Positions 1-10,611 of a DNA stretch of 64,000 nt are shown piece by piece. Location of the stretch: assembly GCA_051294375.1 (NCBI GenBank), contig CM119270.1, positions 1,328,484-1,392,483 of the forward strand. Direction: 5' to 3'. Made by a program: the position numbers and the translations under genes. Position 1 is the stretch's first letter. Each line of letters opens with the position of its first letter. The notes below the pieces were generated by a model. It was given only the letters and a program-made list of their open reading frames with translations, ran no database searches and was not told the DNA's origin. The stretch is from Paraspadella gotoi (Eukaryota > Chaetognatha).

Positions 1-170
1 CTACAGCAAACAAAACTGTAATAATATTAAATTAATATTCAATTCTGGACTTTAAATGTTTATTAAACATCATTCGATTCCTAATTAAACAATTAAAAAT
101 TAGCAAGGTACAGGATCTTCTCTTCTTTTTATAATTTATATTACTCAAAGAGTTTTAATTTTCATCCAAA

Positions 171-395
171 TTAAACAGAACTAGCAAGACTATATCTTTT
201 ATTTCTCATGTGCTTTCGTTTTCGATAAATTGGTACGATCGCTGCAAATTCCTGTCTAAGCTTCTTAGTTTTTAAAATTCTCATTAACAAGTCCGGTCCC
301 AGCGCGTTCAAAAGGTAATCCGCCAAAAAACGACGAAAAAATAGCGGCTTCCGAGGGATCACTTCGCTGCTAAACGATCGAAAAGTGAGCCACAT
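171..395 (-). CDS. Weak candidate coding segment, unknown product
   Basis: A 74-codon minus-strand frame with mixed, protein-like composition: a hydrophobic stretch near residues 24-40 and a basic C-terminal tail. A pyrimidine-rich run ending in TTTAG falls just inside the frame, so it could be a terminal exon starting near the SSEV residues and not at the ATG. I recognise no family. An identical frame lies at 10783-11007. It could equally be chance; no other exon can be linked to it. Confidence 0.15.
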   Translation of the reverse strand: MWLTFRSFSSEVIPRKPLFFRRFLADYLLNALGPDLLMRILKTKKLRQEFAAIVPIYRKRKHMRNKRYSLASSV

Positions 396-644
396 AAAGA
401 TTTGAGACTACATAGTATAAATCATTATTCCGCCGGAATCGCGACCGGTAGAAAGCCGCAAATCCCGTTCCGGACAATAGAAACGAAAAACTACGGAGCT
501 GAACAGTGGAACACCTGGAAAAAAAAGGGATATAAGAGTGAGGAAATATATCTTATTTTACCGCGATTTTGAAAGTTCGTTATTGTGTTTTTCCTTCTTA
601 TGAGCGGCGTATAGCTGTAATTATAAGTATAAAAAAAATTTTCA

Positions 645-1004
645 CTATATCTGCGAAAACAGTATCCGCCGCGGATGAAAACGGCTGGTCAACTTCCTGG
701 TTCGTTTAGCACTTCGCTGCACGCACCGTGAGATTCGACGCTCACCGCCGAACGTGAACACTGCAAGAAAGTTGACCTGCTTCAGAGTTACGATCGATCC
801 GGCGATCCGATCGAAGCCACCTCCGCGTACCGATCTTGCACCTTCGAGGCGACATTGCCCGCCCATTGCGAGGCCTCTGCCGCCACGTGGCATGCGACGC
901 GACTTCCTGAAAAACTCGAAATGTCGAGTCGCGCTGAGATATATCCCTTGCGTTAGCGCGTAGGACTTCGTTACGAAGAGGTTTACAGGTTCAGATCTAT
1001 TCAA
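645..1004 (-). other. GC-richer block with overlapping open frames
   Basis: 660-960 is clearly richer in G+C than its surroundings. Frames are open on both strands: 119 codons on minus, about 70 on plus, and a further 70-codon plus frame without a start. Because several frames are open at once, openness is not evidence of coding here. No domain is recognisable. It may be an exon, a regulatory block or an old repeat. The same block is at 11257-11616. Confidence 0.3.
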
Positions 1005-2509
1005 TTACTAACCAAAGGGAGATAGCATATGCAGTATTGGTTTGAGTATGAGTATGATATCTCAATATCAACGAAGAACTCGCTTTCAAATTACATTTTG
1101 TACTGGAGTTACAGGACTGCCTCTCCGAGTGTCTTGAATGCATGTATAGAATCTCCTAAGCAATATATTTAACTCATTGGGAATGTATTTACTTGTCTTG
1201 ACATAATATAAATTAGCAAAATATAACCAAGTGCTGTGGCTTTTCGAAACATGGAAATAACAACGTAAAAGAAAGCTCACTGCGGCCAACACACATTAAC
1301 AATCTCCGTTCTGTTTTAGTCTTATAACTCTATAATTCACTTTGTCGTCCATCGGCGCCCCTAATCTTGTCGGGCATTCACTTATATGTCAGAACATCAA
1401 AATATGATTAATTATGCAAAAAAAAAATCCTATCTGTCATCTGTTTTGTCGCGTCCAACGTTAGCAAAAAACAAACCAATTTATTGTGAGATTGATGATT
1501 GGAATGAAATTTTGTGTGTGGGTAGGGAAGTTGTGATTGAGCTGGATATGATTTCGATAAGATCGTCCAAGTGGGAAATGAGTTTAAATAACATCAAAAA
1601 ATATTACTATTTGAACCAATTACTCATACTTCAAATATCATAGTGAGATGGGGCGATTGATTTGAAATTGTGTATGCGAGTAGAAACGGTGCATGATTTA
1701 AGCCTGGAAATCTCTTTTCGATGACATTTGAGTGAAATAGATTTAAATGGAAAAAAAACAAAAAACTGCTTTCACTAATTGGATATGCCTCTTTTATATA
1801 TTAAAAGTAAATTGCAAGATGTATAATTAATCAAAAATTAATCATTAATCATAGTCATGAATTAATCAGCAGGGGCGGTAATCAAGCCAGTCCACTACAA
1901 TCAAAACAACATTTTGATCAAATAATAAATTTACGATTGAATGAATAATTAATTATTACCGATTTACCGATTAATGTTGTGGGCAGATCCAACATTGTTT
2001 GCTCAGAAGTTGTATAAAGTATTCTTATTTTCTTCACTACTGATACTGGTGTGCCTGGTTTAAAAAGTTTAATAATTAAATCTGTAAATCATTCTGTAAG
2101 CTGTGTAACCAGCTGACTAATGGAAGTAATCATTTTAATCTTTAAAATATATTATACTCAATCATGTAATTTAAAGGAAACTCAGGAAAAAAAATTAACA
2201 ATTGATATTAAATAACACATATTAAAACTGACAATTATTGAAGTGGAGGTAAAATCAAGTCAGCGGTATTGTAGTTAAGATTGCCACCAGCCTTTCGTCG
2301 TCATTGTTGGGATCAGCCACCAGGGTTTTGATGGTTTGGGCTCAACGTCTAATCTTGTAGCAGAGATTCGCCAAGAGACAAGAGTTGCACGGATCTGTCA
2401 CGCCCATGTCCCTGGAGAAGGAGGTTTAAGACAAAGGTAACTTGGCAAACACTTGGTTATCATATAATATTTACTTTATTGAATGCCCCGTGCGGCCGGT
2501 GCGCTTGTG

Positions 2510-2600
2510 ATGAATTAAGCAGGGCGCGAAACCCCGAGTCCCTTTGGGTTGGGAGGAGCTCGTGCTACCTCGGGCGCCATTAGTGCTACTGATGTCTGAC
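2510..2600 (-). mobile_element. tRNA-like SINE fragment (diverged)
   Basis: On the minus strand this reads CCTCCCAACCCAAAGG followed by GGGGTTTCGCGCCC. The order and spacing match the anticodon-arm and B-box part of the better SINE copies (CCTCCCAACCC, then GGGGTTCTAGCCC at 3139-3362). The A-box side and tail are not clear, so this is a fragment or a related family. It recurs at 13122-13212 in the duplicated copy. Confidence 0.4.
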
Positions 2601-3057
2601 TGATTAACGCGGTATAAAATACTAACAGTATTATAATAATGAAAAATATATTGAATTATAATCAACTCATAAAATGGCAAAGAGAACTTCAAAACCGACT
2701 ATCACTTATAAATTTATAAACACAACTTTCTTTCCAAATTTTACTTTTAACTATCCTTCAGCTAATTCGCATGATTTATTTACTAGTTAATTGTTAAATT
2801 TCACACCAACATTGTGTTAAACTGTTATTCTTTGTATACCACTTGCAAAATGCTTCCTTTTCGCTTTATTAATTACTTACTATTTTGTCTCTCTCCCCTC
2901 TCACTCTAACAAGTTTCACTTCTTTCAACAACTCACTCAGTCTGACCTCACCTTCAAACCTTCCTCACATCTGACTCTATCCTGTCTCACCCACTTTGTG
3001 GAAAACTTTTACTGCTATCTCTCTCTCTCTTAGCAACAAATTTATTTGCAAATTGTT

Positions 3058-3125
3058 AAACGCTGATGAAGGCTTGAAATAACAAGCCTGAAACTGTCCG
3101 TATCTATTAAATACAGTTCGTTGTA
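3058..3125 (+). ncRNA. Hammerhead-ribozyme-like motif, copy 1
   Basis: The hammerhead core is complete. CTGATGA is at 3063-3069. Stem II is AGGCTTG (3070-3076) paired perfectly with CAAGCCT (3083-3089) around the loop AAATAA. GAAA is at 3090-3093. Stem III is five pairs (3093-3097 with 3113-3117) and closes a 15 nt loop. The predicted cleavage triplet is GUU, cutting after 3118. Stem I starts with four pairs (3059-3062 with 3119-3122) and then an internal loop. Hammerheads of this kind are known from Penelope-like elements, retrozymes and some SINE-like or satellite repeats. A SINE begins about 20 bases downstream. U at the cleavage position and the A-U pair at 10.1/11.1 are weaker than usual, so activity is uncertain. 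Confidence 0.6.
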
Positions 3126-3138
3126 AAAAATTCAGAAC

Positions 3139-3362
3139 ACCTTATGTGGACTAAAATCCACCAACAACCGCTTCATGCACGGCCAATTGGTGCCAGAGGC
3201 AAGTCATTATCGCCTCCCAACCCAATAGGTCCGGGGTTCTAGCCCGGTGGATCGCGCAAGCAGTTAAGAGGGACGGCCGCTTAACCCCGCCTGTAACATG
3301 GTGTTACGCTCTGATTCCGAAGCTCAGGGACCTGCTTATATTGAACGGTTCTGTCACTAACA
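3139..3362 (+). mobile_element. tRNA-derived SINE, copy 1
   Basis: It starts with a small hairpin (GTGGA-CTAAAA-TCCAC). It then has an A-box-like stretch (GGCAAGTCATT), an anticodon-arm-like CCTCCCAACCC and a B box, GGGGTTCTAGCCC, about 35 bases further on. The tail contains TTAAGAGGGACG, GTAACATGGTGTTAC and GCTTATATTGAACGG. All these blocks recur in the same order in the minus-strand copies at 34671-34903 and (shorter) 38958-39090. A tRNA-derived SINE transcribed by RNA polymerase III is inferred. No A tail or target-site duplication is obvious. Confidence 0.65.
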
Positions 3363-3369
3363 CAATAAA

Positions 3370-5890
3370 ATAATTAACTGTCCTCTCACAACTCTTGCTT
3401 CTTCTCTGCTAAATAACTAACAATTGAAAAGGAGGATTCATTAATATCAATCCACCAGTTTGCATAGATTATGAATGTCACGAAATGTTACAATACGAGA
3501 AAAAAATCCCTCATCTGCTCAATTAGAAAAATTATGTTTAATCCCTCTTTCATTGCATTTAAGATTTAGGAAACAAATTATTTTATGATCCGTATTAAAT
3601 AAAATCGTCTTTGCCAATAAAACTTTTTTCTTAAATCTTAAACCAATTTATAAGTTAGATTCAAAATATTTCTCTAACAGTAATTTTTTAAAAATATTTT
3701 TTTTATATAAATAAAACAAATTAAAATTAAAAGTGAAAACTAGGACGGCATTTAAATTTTGATTGTTTTGCAAAGAAAACTGATAAAGATTGAATTGCGA
3801 AATATAGTATTATAATGGTAAGAACTTATCTTGACACTGTTAGCTCAGAAGTAAGATTTAAGAACATTCCGTTAAATATGTAAAAGTTAACTGTCAGTAC
3901 CAATTGGATACACTATGTATGATTATAATTAATGATAGGTAAAAATATAATGTGTCTGGCTCATGACTGACAGATTCAGGCCACGTCGGATAGGATGACG
4001 GAAAGATCCGATCTTCCGAGCCCGGTGCTTCGCAAAGAGAACTGTCGAATCGAAAAAATCGGGATCATTTTGTGTTGAAACGTCTCGGGAGTACCTCTCA
4101 AACCCGCTGGACAAAATGCTTTTAAAGTGTTCCGAAGTTTTTATATCTCAACATATTAAATTTACCGAATCAAATTCTAAACCCGTTATTTCACAACTCA
4201 TTTTTAAAAATTCAACCATTCATCAATGTAGCACGATCGTAAGCTCAACTCACCTTCAATCCAAAATTTATTAACTGATTTGCCGAGAGTGATGTAAAGG
4301 CTAACATGACCGTAGGTCGTAGAGGGGGTCTTTTCATGGAGTCGCCGAGAGCCAATTCTCAGAGACCGTGTCGCCGAAAGTGATGTCGCTGAGAGTCTTA
4401 GTCGCCGAGGATGTTGCTTGAGTTATTTCGCCACAAGTGATGTCCGCACGGCGAAAGGTGAAAAAAAATTATAGACTAAAAGATATACAGGAGATAATGT
4501 TAGCAACAGAACGAAATATAAATTGAAAAATTCCAAGTAATCTTATCTTTATGCAAATAATAAATTTGGCGATACTGGATTTGAATACGCTCGAGAGCGT
4601 TTTATGTCTATAGGCAATTACTCTGGTTCGTTATAATAATTAAATATTTTTACATTTAACTGAGAGAAATGATGTCAACATTGGGTTGATGTAATAATTT
4701 CAAATCAATCGATCACGCGTTGAGAAAAATTCTACAAAAAATCGATCATTTTTAAAAAAATAAAAATTCTTAAAAACTCGCTAAATGGCATGTACTGTAT
4801 GGTTTATGTTGTTGTTTATTTCTTATTATAATACAGGCTTTATCAATAAAGGGGTAAATTACGAAAATGAGATATTTCGAACTCATATTGAGACTTATGA
4901 TATTCAATGAATATTTCTTCTTTCGGGCAACGAAATGTACCTAAACTTTGTAGCTTTCATTAAGCTAAATCGTATTTTTATAATTTTACAAGGGAGTTTG
5001 GCAAAAACAGTAAAAGAAATAAAAATGATAATAAATTTTGGAAAAAAATGAATTAATTGCTCCAATTTCTTACTAAATTGAATTATTTTTTTTCGTCTAT
5101 GTTGCTTGAAATTTAGGCTAACCCAACCAGAATCGGCAATCAATGATACGCTGTAATATTATTTGACTTATACAGTAAGTACCCGCAAAATAAAAAAATT
5201 CAAAGGAAACAGTCTAAACACCGTGTTTATTTAAGTATTTTTTAGTTAATAACCTATGGATTTTCTTTGTTCCGGCTGGCGTTGGATAGCCCAAATACTG
5301 CCGTATCAGAAATCATCCATGGTTTTGGTATATTTACTGCGCATTGTCGCAAAAACTGGAGGCACCAAAATTATCAGAAATCCGCCTGTTCTTCCGGATT
5401 CTTTCTAAAATCGCGAGCGACCATATACTCGTCCGATGGAAAACGAAGAGAAAGAGAAATAAAAGATGGAGAAGAAGTAACATTTAAAAATCTAATAAAT
5501 ACTTGATTAAATACCCATAATTATATTATATCTCATAAATATCTAATTTAAAAAATACAGCGAAGGCGGGAAGATATGTTCAAAAACAAACGAGCCCCCA
5601 AAATTCTCTCTTTCGAAACCGCGGTGTGCTCGTCGCAAGCCATGGCTTTCGGATTGGATTCGAGCAGTAGTAGTCATTAATGCTCGGTCGGTCCAATATA
5701 AAATGTAATCGAAAACAAAAGCCCTTTGTTTTCTTAGAATTTACAAAAAAACGCTTGAATTTTTTCCGTTGCGCCTCCACCAGAACAGAAAGAAACCCTC
5801 GTCTCGCCGAAGGGAAAAATAAACAGTAAAAAATACCTATCGGCTTACGTTCGAATTAAATGGCCGAAAAAGCCAGCCTTCATTGATTGT
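3370..5890. other. AT-rich stretch, no gene recognised
   Basis: Apart from the small array at 4280-4450, I see only AT-rich unique sequence with short frames (at most 79 codons) of no recognisable family. The corresponding stretch in copy 2 is 13982-16502. Confidence 0.5.
4280..4450 (+). repeat. Degenerate GTCGCCGAGAGTGATGTC minisatellite
   Basis: Four to six imperfect repeats of a unit like GTCGCCGAGAGTGATGTC, of variable length, in an otherwise AT-rich stretch. The same array lies at 14892-15062 in the duplicated copy. Confidence 0.5.
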
Positions 5891-5894
5891 TAAA

Positions 5895-6233
5895 TTAAAC
5901 AGAGCAAGCTTGCAAAAATATAACCAAAATTAAGATACCCGTCTTAGCCAAGACGCAATTATTCAGACATGTGTTAAGGATCAAAAAACTATCAACATAG
6001 ATTAGTAGAACGATCAAGTCTAAGATGAGAATAAAACCGGAAACAGTCCACTTTAGTCCTTTTTTCATGTCAAGATGACGACATTTTTTTCGCGCACCAT
6101 CGGCAAGGGCTCCCAAGACGCCACGCTTTCGCAAATAGCCCATTTTAATACTATTTATTACGTGCAATGCCGTCGATCGAAGCGAGACAATAAAAAAAAG
6201 CGCGAATTCTCGGAAACTGAATTCCCCCTTCAT
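5895..6233 (-). CDS. Weak candidate: small two-helix membrane protein
   Basis: A 112-codon minus-strand frame. The second half has two hydrophobic stretches that could span a membrane, around WTVSGFILILDLIVLLIYV and CVLAKTGILILVIFLQ, after a basic segment (residues 44-58). An internal ATG at residue 31 (MGYLRKR) is an alternative start. I recognise no family, and AT-rich DNA readily gives hydrophobic frames, so this may not be real. An identical frame is at 16507-16845. Confidence 0.2.
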   Translation of the reverse strand: MKGEFSFREFALFFIVSLRSTALHVINSIKMGYLRKRGVLGALADGARKKCRHLDMKKGLKWTVSGFILILDLIVLLIYVDSFLILNTCLNNCVLAKTGILILVIFLQACSV

Positions 6234-6391
6234 CGCGAAACTCGTGATCTTTGCTACGAATATTGAAAAGAAAGTTTTAAATAAAATCGTCGATCACCTT
6301 AATCTTTGCCCAAATGATATAGAGCAAAAAAATTAATATGGTCGAAACAGCTTCAAGTTAAGAGGGTCAAACCGTTATGTTTTCAGCTTTA

Positions 6392-6560
6392 CCCCGTTCA
6401 CTTGAGATCCCTTAAGTCCTAGTCAGATCAAGTCATTTCGGAACATAGACAAGAAAAAGAAAAGAAAGAAAAGAAAGAAAGAATCGGTTCTTCTCATTCG
6501 TTGAAAGAGACGAATGGAAAAAGAATTCGGACGACGGACCACCCAGCGTCTCGCTCTCTC
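6392..6560 (+). repeat. Fold-back repeat, left arm
   Basis: The reverse complement of this stretch is found at 8341-8522, with many small indels. It runs from CCCCGTTCACTTG through the GAAAGAAAGAATCGGTT block to the GCGTCTCGCTC boundary of a CT array. Three N gaps lie between the arms. Confidence 0.75.
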
Positions 6561-6575
6561 TCTCTTCTCGTCTCT

Positions 6576-6615
<40 letters not shown>

Positions 6616-6962
6616 CTCCTTTCAAAAAGTGACTCTCTTACTTTAGCGCCATTCTTTTTTAATGATTTTTTTTACTTCCTTTAAAACGAAACCAATCTAT
6701 GTTTATAGGATTTTGAAAGTGATTTCACGGTAATTCCCTTCTCCTCTTCTCCTCTCTCTCCTCTCGGGACCTCTCTCTCTCTCCCCCTCTCTCTCTTCTC
6801 TCCTCCTTCTCCTTCTCTCTCTCTCTCTCTCTCTTTCTCTCTATTCTCCCTCGGTCTCTTCTTCCCTCTTCTATATCTCTCTCTTCATTCTCTCTCTCCT
6901 CTCTCTCTCGTCTTCTCTCTCTCTCTCTCTCCTCTCTCTCTCGTCTCTATATCTTCCTCCTA

Positions 6963-6993
<31 letters not shown>

Positions 6994-7009
6994 TCCACGG
7001 CGAAGGTGA
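6545..7009. repeat. CT-rich microsatellite block
   Basis: Mostly (CT)n with TTC and CCT interruptions, broken by about 110 bases of non-repeat sequence around 6620-6730. It ends at a 25 N gap (7010-7034). The counterpart is 17168-17610. Confidence 0.85.
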
Positions 7010-7084
7010 NNNNNNNNNNNNNNNNNNNNNNNNNTCTAAGAATCAGATTGAATTCTAAGAAATCATGAAGACCTGTGACATCTG

Positions 7085-7200
7085 GAGATGACGACGATGA
7101 CGAAGACGACGAGTAAGATGAGGATGATGACGACGACAACGATGACGACGACTAAGACGACGACGATGATGACGACGACGATGATGACGACGACAGCGAC
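7085..7200. repeat. Interrupted GAC/GAT triplet array
   Basis: About 115 bases of GAC, GAT and AAC triplets. The duplicate at 17670-17785 is recognisable but differs by several indels. Confidence 0.75.
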
Positions 7201-7437
7201 AATAACTATTAACTAGGACCATGACTCATGACAACGAGAAACTCACACCAACGAAAAAAAACTTGATTCGATTTATGATTTCTTTATATTCAGAAACATC
7301 GAGCTGCCGTGTGCCGGACCTCCCTTCGACCTACTTCCTCCTCTTTCTCCTGCTTCCTCCTCCTTCTCCTCTTCCTCCTTTTTCTTTGTCCTCCTCTTCT
7401 CTCTCATCTCTCTCTCTCTCTCTCTCTCATCCTCTCT

Positions 7438-7601
7438 NNNNNNNNNNNNNNNNNNNNNNNNNNNNNNNNNNNNNNNNNNNNNNNNNNNNNNNNNNNNNNN
7501 NNNNNNNNNNNNNNNNNNNNNNNNNNNNNNNNNNNNNNNNNNNNNNNNNNNNNNNNNNNNNNNNNNNNNNNNNNNNNNNNNNNNNNNNNNNNNNNNNNNN
7601 N
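7438..7601. other. Assembly gap (164 N)
   Basis: Run of N starting inside a CT-rich stretch. Other longer gaps are 8104-8320 (217 N, inside a GA array), 8532-9422 (891 N), 23018-23081 (64 N), 33490-33532 (43 N) and 33861-34273 (413 N). Confidence 0.95.
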
Positions 7602-8070
7602 ATGTAGGAAATTTATTAGTATAAAAGGGAAAAATTAACAAATTAGGAAAACGTAAAGGAAAGATGGAAAGAGGTAAAAAAATGTTGGTTGGAAAAGTTT
7701 AGTGAATTTAAAAACAATGAAAAAAAAGATTATAAAGTAAAAAAAAAATGAAAATAAAAAAAATTAAATCAGTAAATAATTATTAAAATTACCAAAGGAC
7801 AATTATTTCAAAAAAGAAAAAAACATACAATTGTTATAATGATGGAGGCCTTAAACCACCAAAGCCTGTCCAAAGTCAGGGGCAAGATAGCTTATTTATT
7901 TAATGAATGAATAATGTTAATATTGTTTGTGCCAATTTCATTTTATAGGACATTGTCAGTTTAGTTCCTTTCTTAAGAGACAGGACAAAGAAAAACCTAA
8001 TGGAAATAATGAAGTCTCACCTTTTTATGTGCAAACGATAAAAAAGTAAAAATATCACCTGGGATTGAAT
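7602..8070. other. A-rich stretch with a dispersed-repeat fragment
   Basis: A-rich unique DNA. 7832-7930 is a copy of the repeat family also seen at 43928-44105, 46000-46205 and 47470-47560. Shared landmarks are GATGGAGGCCTTAAACCACC, GCCTGTCCAAAG and TCAGGGGCAA followed by TAGCTTATTTATT. No gene is seen. Confidence 0.6.
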
Positions 8071-8103
<33 letters not shown>

Positions 8104-8320
8104 NNNNNNNNNNNNNNNNNNNNNNNNNNNNNNNNNNNNNNNNNNNNNNNNNNNNNNNNNNNNNNNNNNNNNNNNNNNNNNNNNNNNNNNNNNNNNNNNN
8201 NNNNNNNNNNNNNNNNNNNNNNNNNNNNNNNNNNNNNNNNNNNNNNNNNNNNNNNNNNNNNNNNNNNNNNNNNNNNNNNNNNNNNNNNNNNNNNNNNNNN
8301 NNNNNNNNNNNNNNNNNNNN

Positions 8321-8340
<20 letters not shown>

Positions 8341-8357
<17 letters not shown>

Positions 8358-8522
8358 CGCTTGGGTGGTCCCGTGCGTCCCGAATTTTTTCCATTCGTCT
8401 CTTTTCAACGAATGAGTAAGAAACCGATTCTTTCTTTCTTTCTTTCTTTTCTTTTTTCTTTCTATTTCCGAAATGACTTGAATCTGACTAGGGACTTAAG
8501 GGGACCAAGTGAACAGGGGGGG
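8341..8522 (-). repeat. Fold-back repeat, right arm
   Basis: Inverted, indel-rich copy of 6392-6560. It is also the inverse of the matching part of copy 2 near 17004-17170. It ends at the 8532-9422 gap. Confidence 0.75.
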
Positions 8523-9422
8523 TAAAAAGCTNNNNNNNNNNNNNNNNNNNNNNNNNNNNNNNNNNNNNNNNNNNNNNNNNNNNNNNNNNNNNNNNNNNNN
8601 NNNNNNNNNNNNNNNNNNNNNNNNNNNNNNNNNNNNNNNNNNNNNNNNNNNNNNNNNNNNNNNNNNNNNNNNNNNNNNNNNNNNNNNNNNNNNNNNNNNN
8701 NNNNNNNNNNNNNNNNNNNNNNNNNNNNNNNNNNNNNNNNNNNNNNNNNNNNNNNNNNNNNNNNNNNNNNNNNNNNNNNNNNNNNNNNNNNNNNNNNNNN
8801 NNNNNNNNNNNNNNNNNNNNNNNNNNNNNNNNNNNNNNNNNNNNNNNNNNNNNNNNNNNNNNNNNNNNNNNNNNNNNNNNNNNNNNNNNNNNNNNNNNNN
8901 NNNNNNNNNNNNNNNNNNNNNNNNNNNNNNNNNNNNNNNNNNNNNNNNNNNNNNNNNNNNNNNNNNNNNNNNNNNNNNNNNNNNNNNNNNNNNNNNNNNN
9001 NNNNNNNNNNNNNNNNNNNNNNNNNNNNNNNNNNNNNNNNNNNNNNNNNNNNNNNNNNNNNNNNNNNNNNNNNNNNNNNNNNNNNNNNNNNNNNNNNNNN
9101 NNNNNNNNNNNNNNNNNNNNNNNNNNNNNNNNNNNNNNNNNNNNNNNNNNNNNNNNNNNNNNNNNNNNNNNNNNNNNNNNNNNNNNNNNNNNNNNNNNNN
9201 NNNNNNNNNNNNNNNNNNNNNNNNNNNNNNNNNNNNNNNNNNNNNNNNNNNNNNNNNNNNNNNNNNNNNNNNNNNNNNNNNNNNNNNNNNNNNNNNNNNN
9301 NNNNNNNNNNNNNNNNNNNNNNNNNNNNNNNNNNNNNNNNNNNNNNNNNNNNNNNNNNNNNNNNNNNNNNNNNNNNNNNNNNNNNNNNNNNNNNNNNNNN
9401 NNNNNNNNNNNNNNNNNNNNNN

Positions 9423-9568
9423 CTTTTCTTTCTCCCCATCGGATAAACCACCCAGGTAGAGACCCTCCCAACTCCACCCGAGGTCCGGCCTCCCGCCCTG
9501 AGAGAGACAGAGACAGAGTGAAAGAGAGATAACACACCGGGAGAGAGAGAGAGGGAGATAGAGACGGT
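9423..9568 (+). repeat. Second fold-back repeat, left arm
   Basis: Its reverse complement recurs at 9857-9993. Shared landmarks are CCCGAGGTCCGGCCTCCC, the ACACACCGGGAGAG junction and the CTTTTCTTTC end. It abuts a 25 N gap at 9569-9593. Confidence 0.75.
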
Positions 9569-9856
9569 NNNNNNNNNNNNNNNNNNNNNNNNNAAACTCT
9601 CGCCCCTCTTCCCCTTCGTAAAATCCGAGGCGGGCAGGCACCCTGGTGTCTGATAAGAAGGGAGGCGCCAAACATATGGGCGAGAGAAACGGATGGGGTG
9701 AAAGCGGCAAATAAGAGGGGGAGAGAAGAGAGGAGATGAGAGAGAGAGAGGAAGAGAGAGAGAGAGAAGAGGAGAGAGAGAGATGGAGTGAGGACCTTTC
9801 ACTCTGCAAAATCTTTTCCTTTTGCTTCTGTCACTCTGCTCTCATTTAATTTCTTC

Positions 9857-9993
9857 CCGTCTCTATCTCCCTCTCTCTCTCTCGGGCGGTGTGTTATCTC
9901 TCTTTCCTCTGTCTCTGTTCTCTCAGGGGGGAGGCCGGACCTCGGGTGGACTTGGGAGGTCTACTGGGTGGTTATCGATGGGGGAAAGAAAAG
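9857..9993 (-). repeat. Second fold-back repeat, right arm
   Basis: Inverted copy of 9423-9568 with small indels. The spacer of about 290 bases holds the 25 N gap, a unique GC-richer piece (9594-9720) and a GA array. Confidence 0.75.
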
Positions 9994-10611
9994 CAAAAAA
10001 AAAAAGAAAATAAAGAAAAATCAATTAAATTGTTTAAAAAATTAAATTAAAATCGTATACAAATGCTCAACTTATTTTTTTAAAGTGAAATGGTGATAAT
10101 TATATTCTCCAATCACTTTAGCGATTATTTCCGGTGATTATTTATATATTATTATTAATTTTATTATGTATTATTATTAGTTACTTTATTATTATCTGAT
10201 TGCTCAATGAAAAGTTTAAAGTGTTTAAGGGACCAGTGTAATAAACCAAGACTATCATATCAGCTTAAGGGTCTATCATCAAGCAGAATTTGAATGGTGA
10301 TAGCCATTGAATTTTTCTTTGCACGGGAAAATGGAAAAAATTCACTATCTTTCTAATTGTACGCGAAAAAAATTTATAATAATTATGCAAAAAAAATTTA
10401 TAGTTGACCCTACTAGACATATTTATCAATCCATTATTCTTATTTTTGAAGTCTAGAAAGTATTTTGTTACTAAATTCCAATTTTTTATTTTTCTACGTG
10501 TCACAGAACACATTTGAGTTAACGTCATTGACCAAAAGCTTTACAAGACTATATTTTTTTTTATTTTTAATATTTATTAAAAGCAGACAACATCAAGATC
10601 CTAAATTTATT
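9994..10611. other. AT-rich stretch between the duplicate copies
   Basis: Unique AT-rich sequence with an 87-codon minus-strand frame (10265-10528) of no recognisable family. I see no gene. Confidence 0.5.

Larger units (their letters stand above)
1..7437. repeat. Long direct duplication, copy 1
   Basis: This segment recurs at 10612-18015. From about 171 to 6470 every landmark I compared has a constant offset of 10,612 bases and the same short reading frames, so that part appears identical without indels. 6721-7009 again matches 17327-17615 with a constant offset of 10,606, and 7277-7437 matches 17855-18015 with offset 10,578. The linkers between these blocks (1-170, 6475-6720, 7035-7276) differ from copy 2 by many small indels. 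The left end is cut by the window edge. I infer a false duplication or a very recent tandem one. Confidence 0.9.

Noticed and set aside
8462-9809. Open frames of up to 446 codons on the minus strand
   Set aside because: They run through an 891 N gap and GA/CT arrays; almost all residues are undetermined.
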